NCBI GenBank assembly: GCA_963580245.1
Contig: CAUZJO010000145.1
Span: 1-11,680 of the forward strand
Origin: CAUZJO01 sp963580245
Lineage (GTDB): Bacteria > Sumerlaeota > Sumerlaeia > MVZB01
Reading direction: 5' to 3'
DNA length: 11,680 nt
This document shows positions 1-7,748 of the stretch, piece by piece. The notes under the pieces are model-generated. The model searched no databases. It was not told the DNA's origin and worked only from the letters and a program-made list of their open reading frames with translations. The first letter of the stretch is position 1. Each line of letters opens with the position of its first letter. A program made the position numbers and the translations under genes.

Positions 1-2
1 CC

Positions 3-92
3 CGATCCATTACTTGGACCGCCAAGGCCGAGACGATTCTCGAAAAAGTCCGCCGCGCCCGCGCCACACTGGATAATCTGCAACCAGCGTGA
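3..92 (+). CDS. 3' end of a probable IS630-type transposase (partial)
   Basis: This open frame enters from the left edge and ends at a TGA at 90-92, giving 29 residues that begin RSITWTAKAETILEK and end in LDNLQPA. The pattern of a WTAKA-like motif followed by an ILxKVxRARxxLD helix near the stop resembles the C-terminus of IS630/Tc1-type transposases, where a short charged helix follows the DDE catalytic domain. The other two forward frames give arginine/proline-rich products typical of shadow frames. The catalytic core lies outside the window, so the family call rests on the tail alone. If it is correct, the right end of the element should lie within the next few tens of bases, ahead of the P450 gene. 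A CTCAG/CTGAG pair at 114-118 and 130-134 is a weak candidate for terminal structure. The reading frame is fairly secure, the family less so. Confidence 0.5.
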   Translation, partial: RSITWTAKAETILEKVRRARATLDNLQPA

Positions 93-229
93 GACACTAC
101 ACTAGCGACTTCTCTCAGTATGTAGTAAGCTGAGTATCGTTGCCGGTGGCCCTGCGCACCCTCGGGGGGCCAAGGATCGAGCGATCCGCGCCGCTCTCAT
201 GCCAAAGAAACGATGATCGAGATTTCGAG

Positions 230-237
230 AAGGAGGT
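230..237 (+). promoter_or_regulatory. Strong Shine-Dalgarno site of the P450 gene
   Basis: AAGGAGGT matches the 16S rRNA anti-Shine-Dalgarno over eight bases and ends four bases before the ATG at 242. It decides the start of the P450 gene: the same frame stays open upstream to about 140, but those 34 codons give no P450-like sequence and have no comparable site. Confidence 0.85.
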
Positions 238-241
238 CTGG

Positions 242-1471
242 ATGTCAACGACCCAACCATTCGCCCTGGACCAAGAGGTTCTGCCGCATGAATACTACGA
301 GAACCCGTATCCGTATTTTCACGAGGTCCGCGCGAACGACCCCATGCACTGGAGCGAACAGTGGGATGCCTGGCTGCTGACGCGTTACGACGACGTCGCC
401 CTCGCCCTGCGCGACTGGGAGCGTTTTTCAAGTTCCGGCAAATCGCGCCGCACCATGCGCGCTTTTCCGCGGGAACTTCGCCAGGCGTTGGAACCACTGG
501 AGGAAAACTTTTCGACGGGCCTGATCAACTCGGACCCGCCCGCGCATACTCGCCTGCGCAAGCTTCTCGCCCGGATCTTCGTGCCGCGCGAGATTAAGAA
601 GCTGCGGCCACACATCCAGTCGATCGTGGATGGCCTGATCGACGCGGTCACGGACAAGGGGGGCATGGACCTGGCTCAAGACTTCGCGTACCTCCTGCCC
701 ACGACGATCATCGCCCAGATGATGGGCGTGCCGGTCAAGGACCGTGAACGCTTCAACGCCTGGGCCGACAACATCAACGCGATCCATACCTCGCGCCGGG
801 CGATGGCCGACCGTTTCATGAACGCCCAGGATAACCTGCTGGAGATGCAGGACTACTTCCGCCGGCTCTACGCCCAGCGCAAGGATGACCCCCGCGATGA
901 CGTTTTGACTCGCCTGGCCGAGGCCGACGAGGACGGCGACCGGTTCGACGAGGGGGAGTTGCTGGCCACCACAGTGACGCTGCTCATGGCCGGTTACGAG
1001 ACGACGATCAGCCTGATCAGCACGGGGATGCTGTGGCTGATGCGCAACCCCGAGCAACTCGAAATGCTCAAAGCCGACCCTTCGCTCATCACCTCCACCG
1101 TCGAGGAACTGTTGCGCTACGACAGCCCCGTCCAGCGCCAGTTGCGCGTGGTGAGCGAGGACATCGAACTGGACGGCAAACGACTAAAGAAGGGCGACCT
1201 GGCCGCGTGCATGATCGGCGCGGCGAATCGCGATCCGGCCCAGTTTCCCGACCCCGACCGGCTCGACATCCGGCGCGAAGATAACAAGCACGTCGCGTTC
1301 GGCTATGGGATCCACTTCTGCCTGGGGGGGCCGCTGGCCCGCGTCGAAGGCGACGTCGCCATCAGCACGCTGCTGCGCCGACTCCCCAACATCCGCCTCG
1401 CCGATGAGCCGCCCGTGTGGGAGGAAAACGTTTTGTTGCGCACCCTGCAGACGTTGCCCGTCGTTTTTTAG
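242..1471 (+). CDS. Cytochrome P450 monooxygenase, bacterial soluble class
   Basis: The product is a 409-residue heme-thiolate monooxygenase, the usual length of soluble bacterial P450s that receive electrons from a ferredoxin. All hallmark motifs are visible: the C-helix HTRLR (His102 to Arg106), the I-helix oxygen-activation motif AGYETT (250-255, acid Glu253 and alcohol Thr254), the K-helix ExxR (Glu289 to Arg292), and the heme loop FGYGIHFCLG (353-362) with Cys360 as axial ligand. There is no signal peptide or membrane anchor, so it should be cytoplasmic. The start is set by the AAGGAGGT site just upstream. No ferredoxin, reductase or biosynthetic gene lies beside it, so the redox partner must be encoded elsewhere and the substrate cannot be inferred. 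Overall it resembles CYP107/PksS-like hydroxylases, but subfamily assignment needs alignment. The upstream neighbour is a likely transposase remnant. The family call is very secure. Confidence 0.96.
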   Translation: MSTTQPFALDQEVLPHEYYENPYPYFHEVRANDPMHWSEQWDAWLLTRYDDVALALRDWERFSSSGKSRRTMRAFPRELRQALEPLEENFSTGLINSDPPAHTRLRKLLARIFVPREIKKLRPHIQSIVDGLIDAVTDKGGMDLAQDFAYLLPTTIIAQMMGVPVKDRERFNAWADNINAIHTSRRAMADRFMNAQDNLLEMQDYFRRLYAQRKDDPRDDVLTRLAEADEDGDRFDEGELLATTVTLLMAGYETTISLISTGMLWLMRNPEQLEMLKADPSLITSTVEELLRYDSPVQRQLRVVSEDIELDGKRLKKGDLAACMIGAANRDPAQFPDPDRLDIRREDNKHVAFGYGIHFCLGGPLARVEGDVAISTLLRRLPNIRLADEPPVWEENVLLRTLQTLPVVF

Positions 1472-1564
1472 GGCAGGCGAAACGGACTCGGGATCCTTCG
1501 CGCCGTGTTTTCTGGGAGTGATTCAAGTTCGGGAGCAAACACCATTTCAATGCGAAGTGTCCTT

Positions 1565-1646
1565 TCGTGCTCGTAATCGTAATCGTACTCATTACTTCGT
1601 TCCATTTCGATTGCGGCACAAGTAAAAAGACCGATTACGAGCACGA
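1565..1646. repeat. Inverted repeat of GAGCAC/GATTAC-type hexamers in a 313-base gene-free gap
   Basis: The gap between the P450 and threonine synthase genes (1472-1784) contains no convincing gene. Its notable content is a perfect 15-bp inverted repeat: TCGTGCTCGTAATCG at 1565-1579 and its complement at 1632-1646, separated by 52 bases. Both arms belong to low-complexity runs of hexamer-like units (TCGTAA TCGTAA TCGTAC on the left, GAGCAC GAGCAC GAG on the right). As RNA it would form a stem with a large loop, but no T-run follows, so it does not look like an intrinsic terminator. From memory, runs of this GAGTACGATTACGAGCAC type occur between genes in planctomycete genomes, which would make it a dispersed family. 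I cannot verify the copy number here. Confidence 0.6.
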
Positions 1647-1784
1647 GCACGAGAGTTGAGGAACGGCGCTGACTCCCAAATCTGAATCATACCCATTCTT
1701 CTCGCTGCGATACTTTTCCCGTGGCGTCGAACCCGTTGGGTCTCTATCATTTCATGGATCACCCACCCCAAGGCCGCATATCCC

Positions 1785-3143
1785 ATGGCTCCGATCCAAT
1801 TCCACAGCACTAACGGCCAAGCCCCACCGGTTGATCTCAAGGGAGCGCTGATGGGAGGACTGGCACCCGACCGCGGCCTTTATCTGCCCGAGCGCATTCC
1901 CCAATTAACACCCGATCAAATCGCTTCATTTCGCGAGGCGCCCTATCCCCGGATCGCCACCGAAGTGATCTGGCCCTACGCCGAGGGCGTGATCGAACGG
2001 GACGCGCTACGGGAGCTGTGCGAGGACGCCTATAACTTCGAGGTGCCGCTCGAGCGGGTCTACGACCGCGTCACCATCATGCGCCTAGACCGCGGGCCGA
2101 CTGCGTCGTTCAAAGACTTCGCCGCCCGCTGGATGGCCCGCCTGCTGGGTCGCTTCGTCGGCGAGGAGAGCCGCAACCTCTTGATCCTGACCGCCACCAG
2201 CGGCGACACCGGCTCGGCCGTGGCCAACGCCTTCCACGGCGTCGCGGGCATCCGCGTGTTGGTTCTGTTCCCGATCGACGAGGTGAGCGACCGCCAGCGC
2301 AAACAGATGACGACGCTCGGCGCGAACGTGCGCTCGATCGCGCTGGACGCCAAGTTCGACGATTGCCAGGCGCTGGTCAAACGCGCGTTCTCCGACCCCG
2401 ACCTGGCCGGCCTCTCGCTCTCGTCGGCCAATTCGATCAACATCGGTCGGCTGCTGCCGCAGTCGGTTTACTACTTTTACGCCGCCTCGCGCGTGGCGGA
2501 GCCGGGCGAACCCGTGGTCGTGACGGTGCCCTCGGGCAACTTCGGCAACATGATGGGCGCGGTGATCGCGCGGCGGATGGGACTGGCGATGCGCAGGCTG
2601 GTCGTCCCCGTCAACGCCAACGACGAGTTCGCCGAGTTCCTGCGCACGGGCGAATACCACCGCATCGAGCCTTCCCGCGCGTGCATCTCGAACGCGATGA
2701 ACGTCGGCAACCCCAGCAACCTGGCCCGGCTGGTGGCGGTCTACGGCGGCTGGCTCGACGAACAAGGCATGGTCCGCCGCCCCCCCGACCTGGAGACGAT
2801 GCGCCGGGACTTGTTCTCGACGTCCGTCAGCGACGAACGCACCCGCCAGACGATCCGTGAGGCGTGGGAGGCGCACAAGCTGCTGCTGGAACCGCACGGC
2901 GCGGTCGGCTGGCGTGGCTTTCTCGATTACATCGAACAGGAGCCGCTGGACGGCGCCCCCGCCGTCATCGCCGAAACCGCCCACCCCGCCAAGTTCCCCG
3001 AAGAGATCGAAAACACCATCCACGTCACCCCTCAGGCCCCCCCGGCCCTGGCGGCGTTGGACAACCTGGAAGAAGATTACGACCGGCTGGCGGCGGACTA
3101 CGGGGACTTCAAACAGTACTTGGTGACAAAGTACGCCGGTTGA
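1785..3143 (+). CDS. thrC: Threonine synthase
   Basis: The 452-residue product is a pyridoxal-phosphate enzyme that converts O-phosphohomoserine and water to threonine and phosphate in the cytoplasm, the last step of threonine synthesis. The N-terminus FHSTNGQAPP (6-15) followed by GLAPDRGLYLPE (25-36) is the signature opening of the longer threonine synthase class. The cofactor lysine is Lys110 in PTASFKDF (105-112). TATSGDTGSAVANAFHG (136-152) forms the first conserved substrate/cofactor segment, SSANSINIGRLLPQ (213-226) the next, and PSGNFGN (249-255) the phosphate-binding loop. ETAHPAKFP near residue 397 is the usual C-terminal block. Length is normal and no residue is missing. The ATG at 1785 lies directly at the conserved N-terminus, but no clear Shine-Dalgarno precedes it. 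The homoserine dehydrogenase and homoserine kinase genes are not in the window, so it appears to stand alone. Confidence 0.97.
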   Translation: MAPIQFHSTNGQAPPVDLKGALMGGLAPDRGLYLPERIPQLTPDQIASFREAPYPRIATEVIWPYAEGVIERDALRELCEDAYNFEVPLERVYDRVTIMRLDRGPTASFKDFAARWMARLLGRFVGEESRNLLILTATSGDTGSAVANAFHGVAGIRVLVLFPIDEVSDRQRKQMTTLGANVRSIALDAKFDDCQALVKRAFSDPDLAGLSLSSANSINIGRLLPQSVYYFYAASRVAEPGEPVVVTVPSGNFGNMMGAVIARRMGLAMRRLVVPVNANDEFAEFLRTGEYHRIEPSRACISNAMNVGNPSNLARLVAVYGGWLDEQGMVRRPPDLETMRRDLFSTSVSDERTRQTIREAWEAHKLLLEPHGAVGWRGFLDYIEQEPLDGAPAVIAETAHPAKFPEEIENTIHVTPQAPPALAALDNLEEDYDRLAADYGDFKQYLVTKYAG

Positions 3144-3254
3144 GTGGCGGCTCGATTGCGATTCAACCCCGCGCAAGCCTGACTTCGTTCCGGTGCCTCC
3201 CGCGGACCCAAGACGAACCCCCGATCGATGGGCGCATCTCGACTCAGAGAAGTC

Positions 3255-3270
3255 AGACCGATAGACCGAT
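3255..3270. repeat. Tandem 8-bp direct repeat (AGACCGAT twice)
   Basis: AGACCGAT occurs at 3255-3262 and again at 3263-3270 with no gap, in the intergenic region between threonine synthase and the PPC gene. The second copy runs into the small hairpin at 3267-3284. It could be a binding site for a regulator of the downstream gene, or a slipped-strand duplication with no role. Nothing else supports either reading. Confidence 0.4.
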
Positions 3271-3290
3271 TCCGGTCGGAATCGTTTGTT
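3267..3290 (+). terminator. Weak intrinsic-terminator-like hairpin after threonine synthase
   Basis: CGATTCC (3267-3273) pairs perfectly with GGAATCG (3278-3284) across a GGTC tetraloop, and the 3' side is followed by TTTGTT. It lies about 120 bases past the threonine synthase stop and ahead of the PPC gene, a sensible place to separate the two units. The stem is short and the T-run interrupted, so termination would be partial at best. Confidence 0.35.
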
Positions 3291-3313
3291 GGAAACCATT
3301 TGTCGGTTATGTT
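3286..3313 (+). promoter_or_regulatory. Possible weak promoter for the PPC gene
   Basis: TTGTTG (3286-3291) and TATGTT (3308-3313) are spaced 16 bases apart in a locally AT-richer patch, about 65 bases ahead of the chosen PPC start at 3378. Each hexamer matches the housekeeping consensus only partly. The call is tentative and rests mainly on position. Confidence 0.22.
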
Positions 3314-3377
3314 ACACTTGAAATCGCCCGATTTAATGGACAGAGCCAGGCGAAGGGCCACAGGCGTGGGAAATGAT

Positions 3378-5192
3378 ATGCGAAACAATTTTTGCCGCAT
3401 TTTGACGGTGCTGGGGCTGGTGGCCGTCGGGAATCTCGACGGCGAGGTCGCCTGGGCACAGAGCTGGTCATTCCCCCTCGGCGGACAGCGAGGAACGACC
3501 GTCGCGGTCGAAATCGGCGGATTCGGGGACCTCAAGGAGGCCATTTTCGCCTGCGATCACCTCAAGGGCAAAACGCGCCAAGTCGGCGAGCAAGCCTTTG
3601 TGGACGTGGAGGTGGGCGCCGAAGCCCCGCTTGGGTACCACAAATATTGGATCGTTAAGGCGGGAACCGTTTCGCGGCCCCTGTCGTTCCTGGTCCACGC
3701 CGAGCCGACGCTCCCGGAGCCCGATACCCCGCACGGCGAAGCCAGCCAGGCCCTCCCAATCCAAATCCCGTCCGTCGTCGAAGGACGACTGAGCGAGAAG
3801 GAGGAGGCCGATTACTACGCCTTCGAGGCCCCCGCGGGCGTGGAATTGCTGTTCGAGCTGAACACGGCCAGCGGCCTCGAGACGACCGCGCCGCGCTTTT
3901 TCAACGATCCGGTCCTCAGCGTCCATGATCCCTCCGGGAGCTGGTTCGACCGGCACCAGCCCGCCGAGGTGGTTTGCGCCGACGCATCGGAAATCCTCTA
4001 CTTCCCCATTGAGGTCCAGGTTCCCCAGGTCAATGACCTCCCGCGCCTGACGCACCGCTTCGAGACCGGCGGCTGGCGGGTGGTCAAAGTCGGCTCGAAG
4101 ACGGACCAGGGGGGACCGGGCATCGCTTATCAGCTTCGGATCGCCCCCGTTGATCGCTCCGGCCCCTGGGGGAAGGTCGCCTGGACCCCTCGCAGGCTGA
4201 TCCATCCCGATCCGGTCGAGTGGCGCGAACGGGATTTCGCCCGACCGATCGAATCGGATTGGATCCAGAAACTGGTGGCGCGGGCGGTGCTCAAGCCCAG
4301 CAAGGGGGAGGCCGGCGAAGAGCACGCCGCGTTCGATCCCAACTCGCCCGAGATGATGTCGCTCCACCGCGCTCAAGAGCAGGAACCCAACGACCAGGCC
4401 GAGAAGGCCACCGAATTAAAGCTCTGTTCGATCATGGAGGGCGTGATCGAGCATCCGCGCGACGTCGATTATTTCCAGTTCAGCGCCAAGGCCGGTCAGG
4501 AGTTAGTCTTTGAAATCCGGACGCCCGACACGGCGCCCCCCTATTTCAGCCCCAAGCTGACCGTGACCGACGCCGCGGGGCGCAAGCTGTTCGATAACTT
4601 CTACCGCTTCATCGGCGGCGATGGGGATGACTGGGGCAAATCGCTCGAACCGAAGGTGGTCTATACGGTCGAGGCGGACGGGGAGTACCATCTTCAAGTC
4701 CGCGACCTGACCACGCGTTATGGGCGGCCCGATTTCACCTACCAACTCCTCATCCGCCCGCGAATCCCCCACGTCGGCTACGTCGCCGCCAAGAACCTGT
4801 ACGGCGGCGGGACGGAACACAAAATCGCTAACACGATGCTGCCGGTGGGAGGGACCTTTAAGTTGAAGATCATCCTGGAACAGGAGGAGGGGTTTGAGGG
4901 GGATATCGCGATCGACTTCGAGAACCTCCCCGAGGGCGTGGCGGCGTATGCGCTGAGCGCCGACCTGCCTTATATCGCCTCTCAGCCCGGCCAGGTCTTC
5001 GAGCAGCGCGCGACCGATATTCAGGAACGGTATCGACCCGTCCGCGATCTCGAATTCATCATGCTGCGCGCGAGCACCGACGCCCCCCGCACCGAGTCCC
5101 CACATTTCGTCCGCATCCTCACGATCCCGATCGTCGACGGAAAAGCGGGCGAGCCGATCGCGGTCCATGAATTGCCGGTCATGGTCCTTTGA
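3378..5192 (+). CDS. Exported protein with two PPC-like (pre-peptidase C-terminal) domains
   Basis: The 604-residue product begins MRNNFCRILTVLGLVAVG, a Sec signal peptide with likely cleavage after Ala27 (EVAWA, then QSW). The frame is open back to 3228, but only the ATG at 3378 puts the signal peptide at the N-terminus; a weak GGGA lies ahead of it. After an N-terminal beta-rich region (about 28-115, containing FPLGGQRGT as in many planctomycete paralogues) come two PPC-like modules. The first is at about 127-258 (VVEGRLSEKEEADYYAFEA), the second at about 335-460 (EQEPNDQAEKATEL, then GVIEHPRDVDYFQFSA). The EPND...DxDYFxF pattern is the PPC hallmark. Residues about 465-604 look like another all-beta domain. 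No catalytic residues are evident. PPC domains usually mediate surface attachment or targeting of secreted enzymes. It precedes the DUF1549/DUF1553 and DUF1501 genes, so it probably acts with them outside the cytoplasm. The exact role is unknown. Confidence 0.88.
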   Translation: MRNNFCRILTVLGLVAVGNLDGEVAWAQSWSFPLGGQRGTTVAVEIGGFGDLKEAIFACDHLKGKTRQVGEQAFVDVEVGAEAPLGYHKYWIVKAGTVSRPLSFLVHAEPTLPEPDTPHGEASQALPIQIPSVVEGRLSEKEEADYYAFEAPAGVELLFELNTASGLETTAPRFFNDPVLSVHDPSGSWFDRHQPAEVVCADASEILYFPIEVQVPQVNDLPRLTHRFETGGWRVVKVGSKTDQGGPGIAYQLRIAPVDRSGPWGKVAWTPRRLIHPDPVEWRERDFARPIESDWIQKLVARAVLKPSKGEAGEEHAAFDPNSPEMMSLHRAQEQEPNDQAEKATELKLCSIMEGVIEHPRDVDYFQFSAKAGQELVFEIRTPDTAPPYFSPKLTVTDAAGRKLFDNFYRFIGGDGDDWGKSLEPKVVYTVEADGEYHLQVRDLTTRYGRPDFTYQLLIRPRIPHVGYVAAKNLYGGGTEHKIANTMLPVGGTFKLKIILEQEEGFEGDIAIDFENLPEGVAAYALSADLPYIASQPGQVFEQRATDIQERYRPVRDLEFIMLRASTDAPRTESPHFVRILTIPIVDGKAGEPIAVHELPVMVL

Positions 5193-5236
5193 GGCGGGTC
5201 AATGAGCTTGCCCGGCATGGGAGGGAACAGTTACAG

Positions 5237-5242
5237 TATAAT
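5237..5242 (+). promoter_or_regulatory. TATAAT -10-like box ahead of the DUF1549/DUF1553 gene
   Basis: A perfect TATAAT sits in the 83-base gap between the PPC stop and the next start, conspicuous in GC-rich surroundings. No good -35 hexamer lies 16-18 bases upstream (the sequence there is GGCATG-like), and there is no extended TG. If active, transcription would begin near 5249, giving a leader of under 30 bases before the GTG at 5276. It could be an internal promoter, with read-through from the PPC gene also possible. Confidence 0.33.
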
Positions 5243-5257
5243 GAGGGCGAATCGAAA

Positions 5258-5275
5258 ATGAAGGCCCTCAGTTGA
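5258..5275 (+). other. Five-codon open frame (MKALS) abutting the next gene's GTG start
   Basis: An ATG at 5258 opens the frame ATG AAG GCC CTC AGT TGA, whose stop is immediately followed, in the same frame, by the GTG (5276-5278) that starts the DUF1549/DUF1553 gene. A GAGG at 5243-5246 may serve as its ribosome binding site. It may couple translation to the main gene, or it may be the original start of that gene cut off by a nonsense change. Expression is unproven. Confidence 0.3.
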
Positions 5276-7747
5276 GTGAAACCTTTTGGGAGAATTCGAA
5301 AACCCGTGCAAAAAGCGTTGATTAAACAACTAATCCTCACCGGCGTCATCTGTTACTGCGCATCAATCGACAGTCGGCTGTCGGCGGCTGAGACGGTTCC
5401 CGCGCAAACCCTTGAAGTCCGAAAGCTGCGCATCGTTCCCGAAAAGGTGGCGTTGTGGGGCGCGGGGGCGGGACAGCGGGTCTTGGTGATGGCGGAGTGC
5501 GCCGATCGGATCGAGCGCGACGTGACGGACCAAGCCGGGCTGACGCTCGATCAATCCGAGGTCGCGTGCATCGGCGAGGATGGGCGCGTGCATGGCGTGG
5601 CCGATGGGGAGACGATCCTGCGGGCGGAATTCGCGGGCATTGCCGTTCAGGCGCACGTCCACGTCGAGCAGTCGGGGGTAAAACGGCCCTTTAGCTTCCA
5701 GCGCGACATCGGCGGCATCTTCGCCAAAAACGGATGCAACGCCGCCGATTGCCACGGAGGGGTGAAGGGCCGGGGCGGCCTGAAGCTCGCGATCAACATG
5801 CTCCATCCCAAGGATGACTATAAATGGATCATCACGGGCGGAGATTATCAGGTCCTGACGCCGGAGCCGGCCGGCGAGGTCGTGCCGCGGATCAACCTGG
5901 AGGAACCCGAGCAGAGCCTGCTGCTGCTCAAGGCCACGTTCGAGGAGCCGCATGAGGGGGGCCGGCGCTTCCGCGTCGATTCTCCCGAATACCGAGCAAT
6001 CCTGGAATGGGTCAAGGCGGGCGCGCCATACCGCGAGGAAGAAGAGGCCAGCAAAGTGGTGGGCCTCGAGGTCTTCCCCGAGCTGATGGCTCTCGACCCC
6101 GAGGGGGAGCACCGGCTGCTGGTCACGGCGCGACTGGCCGATGGGCGTCGCGAGGATTTCTCGGACCAGGTCCTCTATGAGACGAACAATCGCGAGGTGG
6201 CCCGGGTCACGCCCGAGGGCCTGGTGCGGGTGGTCGCGCCGGGCGAGACGTATGTGATGATCCGCGCGGCCGGCCATTTCGTCAGCGCCCGGGTCGGCGT
6301 CATCAAGGCCCCGATCCCCGATTACCCCGACCTGCCGCGGCACAATTTCATCGACGACCACGTCTTCGCCAAACTGCGCCGGCTGCATATCGTTCCCTCC
6401 GAGCTCGCGAGCGACGAGGAGTTCATCCGGCGCCTGTGCCTGGACCTGACCGGCAAGCTCCCGCCTCCGGAGCGCGTGCGGGAGTTCCTAGCCGACGAAG
6501 ACGCGCAGAAGCGCGACAAACTGATCGAGACCCTGCTCGAGACCCCCGAGTACGTCGCGCACTGGGCCAAGCGCCTCGGCGACCTCCTTCCCGACGCCAA
6601 GCGCGACGTGGCACTGAACAAGCCCTACGACATGATGGTGTGGGAGCGTATCTCGGCCCAAGGCTACGGGGCCGCCTCGCGGGCCTACCTGGCCACCTAC
6701 AAGGCCAAATCGATGAAGGCGTCGGCCACGCAGGACGTGCGGAATTTCCTCGGGCGGCGCCTCGATTGCTCGGAGTGTCACAATCACCCGTTCGACACCT
6801 GGAGCCAGGACCAGTACTGGGGGATGACGGCTTTCTACGGTCGGCTCACCAGCACCGAACTGCGCGAGGACCGCCTGCTGATCGACGACGCCGACGGCGA
6901 GGAGATCGATTTCGGAAAATCCGACGGGACGCAGATCGGGTTCCACAAACCGATGAATCCGCGCAAGAAGGTGGAGGTCGCCCCCACGTTCCTCGATGGC
7001 GGGGTCCTGGCCGATGAGCTCCGCGACGATCCGCGCCTACACCTGGCCGATTGGGTCGTCTCGCACCCCTACTTCGCCGAGACGATAGCCAACCGGATGT
7101 GGGGCCACTTCTTCAGCCGGGGGATCGTCGATCCGGTCGATAATTTCGGCTCGACCAATCCGCCGACCCATCCCGAACTATTGGCCGCGCTGGCCAAGGA
7201 TTTCCGGCAAAATGGCCACGACCTCAAGCACCTGATGCGGCGCATCGCTCGCTCGCGGACCTACCAGCTCAGCAGCCGTCCCAACGAAACTAATCGTGAT
7301 GACGCGGTCAATTATGCCCACGCCCTGCCGCGACCGATGGAGCCCGAGACGCTGCTCGGCGCGATCGAGACCGTGGCCGGTGCCTCGGTCGAGGCGCGTG
7401 AGCAATTCCTCGACGCCTACACCGACGCCGAAAAGCCCAATCTGCTCCAGGCACTCCATATCCTGGTCGGTTCGACCTACACCGAGGAACTCAGGCGCAA
7501 AGGCGGGCGGATCGACCGGCTGGTGGCCGGCGGGGTCTCGAACCAAGAGATCATCGAGGAATTCTACCTGACCGCCCTCTCACGCTTTCCGCTGGAGGAT
7601 GAGGTCGCCGACCTGGAAGGCCTGTTCGGCGACCGCTCGTCGATTGTGACCGACGGGTTCTTCGACCGCAACGACCTGCGCCGCGACGTCGTCGAGGATC
7701 TCATTTGGGCCTTGATCAGCTCACGGGAATTCGCGTATAATCACTGA
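5276..7747 (+). CDS. Exported DUF1549/DUF1553 protein with heme-type motifs and Ig-like regions
   Basis: The 823-residue product belongs to the planctomycete PSCyt/DUF1549/DUF1553 group, large exported proteins of unknown biochemical role. A Sec signal peptide is visible (basic KPFGRIRKPVQKALIK, then the hydrophobic LILTGVICYCAS, likely cleavage after LSAA near residue 38). A stop codon directly before it means the GTG at 5276 is the earliest possible start. Regions in order: a BIG2/Ig-like stretch (about 45-130); a cytochrome-like segment with NGCNAADCHG (Cys154, Cys159, His160, spacing CX4CH); a second Ig-like stretch (about 260-345); DUF1549 (about 356-525), opening FIDDHVFAKL and containing CSECHNHPFD with a canonical CxxCH at Cys498/Cys501/His502; and DUF1553 (about 575-815) with ANRMWGHFFSRGIVDP and the RSRTYQLSSRPN block. 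Length and domain order are normal for the family. It is followed 14 bases later by the DUF1501 gene, its usual partner. Heme attachment is inferred from motifs only. Confidence 0.93.
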   Translation: MKPFGRIRKPVQKALIKQLILTGVICYCASIDSRLSAAETVPAQTLEVRKLRIVPEKVALWGAGAGQRVLVMAECADRIERDVTDQAGLTLDQSEVACIGEDGRVHGVADGETILRAEFAGIAVQAHVHVEQSGVKRPFSFQRDIGGIFAKNGCNAADCHGGVKGRGGLKLAINMLHPKDDYKWIITGGDYQVLTPEPAGEVVPRINLEEPEQSLLLLKATFEEPHEGGRRFRVDSPEYRAILEWVKAGAPYREEEEASKVVGLEVFPELMALDPEGEHRLLVTARLADGRREDFSDQVLYETNNREVARVTPEGLVRVVAPGETYVMIRAAGHFVSARVGVIKAPIPDYPDLPRHNFIDDHVFAKLRRLHIVPSELASDEEFIRRLCLDLTGKLPPPERVREFLADEDAQKRDKLIETLLETPEYVAHWAKRLGDLLPDAKRDVALNKPYDMMVWERISAQGYGAASRAYLATYKAKSMKASATQDVRNFLGRRLDCSECHNHPFDTWSQDQYWGMTAFYGRLTSTELREDRLLIDDADGEEIDFGKSDGTQIGFHKPMNPRKKVEVAPTFLDGGVLADELRDDPRLHLADWVVSHPYFAETIANRMWGHFFSRGIVDPVDNFGSTNPPTHPELLAALAKDFRQNGHDLKHLMRRIARSRTYQLSSRPNETNRDDAVNYAHALPRPMEPETLLGAIETVAGASVEAREQFLDAYTDAEKPNLLQALHILVGSTYTEELRRKGGRIDRLVAGGVSNQEIIEEFYLTALSRFPLEDEVADLEGLFGDRSSIVTDGFFDRNDLRRDVVEDLIWALISSREFAYNH

Positions 7748-7748
7748 C

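Noticed and set aside
140..241. Upstream extension of the P450 frame by 34 codons
   Set aside because: The extension has no P450-like sequence, and the AAGGAGGT at 230-237 places the start at 242.
2085..3299. Long open frame antisense to threonine synthase
   Set aside because: It is rich in Arg, Val, Gly and His with no domain pattern, as expected opposite a GC-rich gene with strong third-position bias. The sense strand encodes an unmistakable enzyme.
3228..3377. Upstream extension of the PPC gene by 50 codons
   Set aside because: It would bury the signal peptide. The extension is basic and non-conserved in appearance and overlaps the hairpin and tandem repeat.
3468..4376. Long open frame antisense to the PPC gene
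   Set aside because: Shadow of the sense gene: biased composition, no motifs, no ribosome binding site.
5363..6388. Long open frame antisense to the DUF1549/DUF1553 gene
   Set aside because: Shadow frame with no family features. The sense frame carries a signal peptide and conserved blocks.
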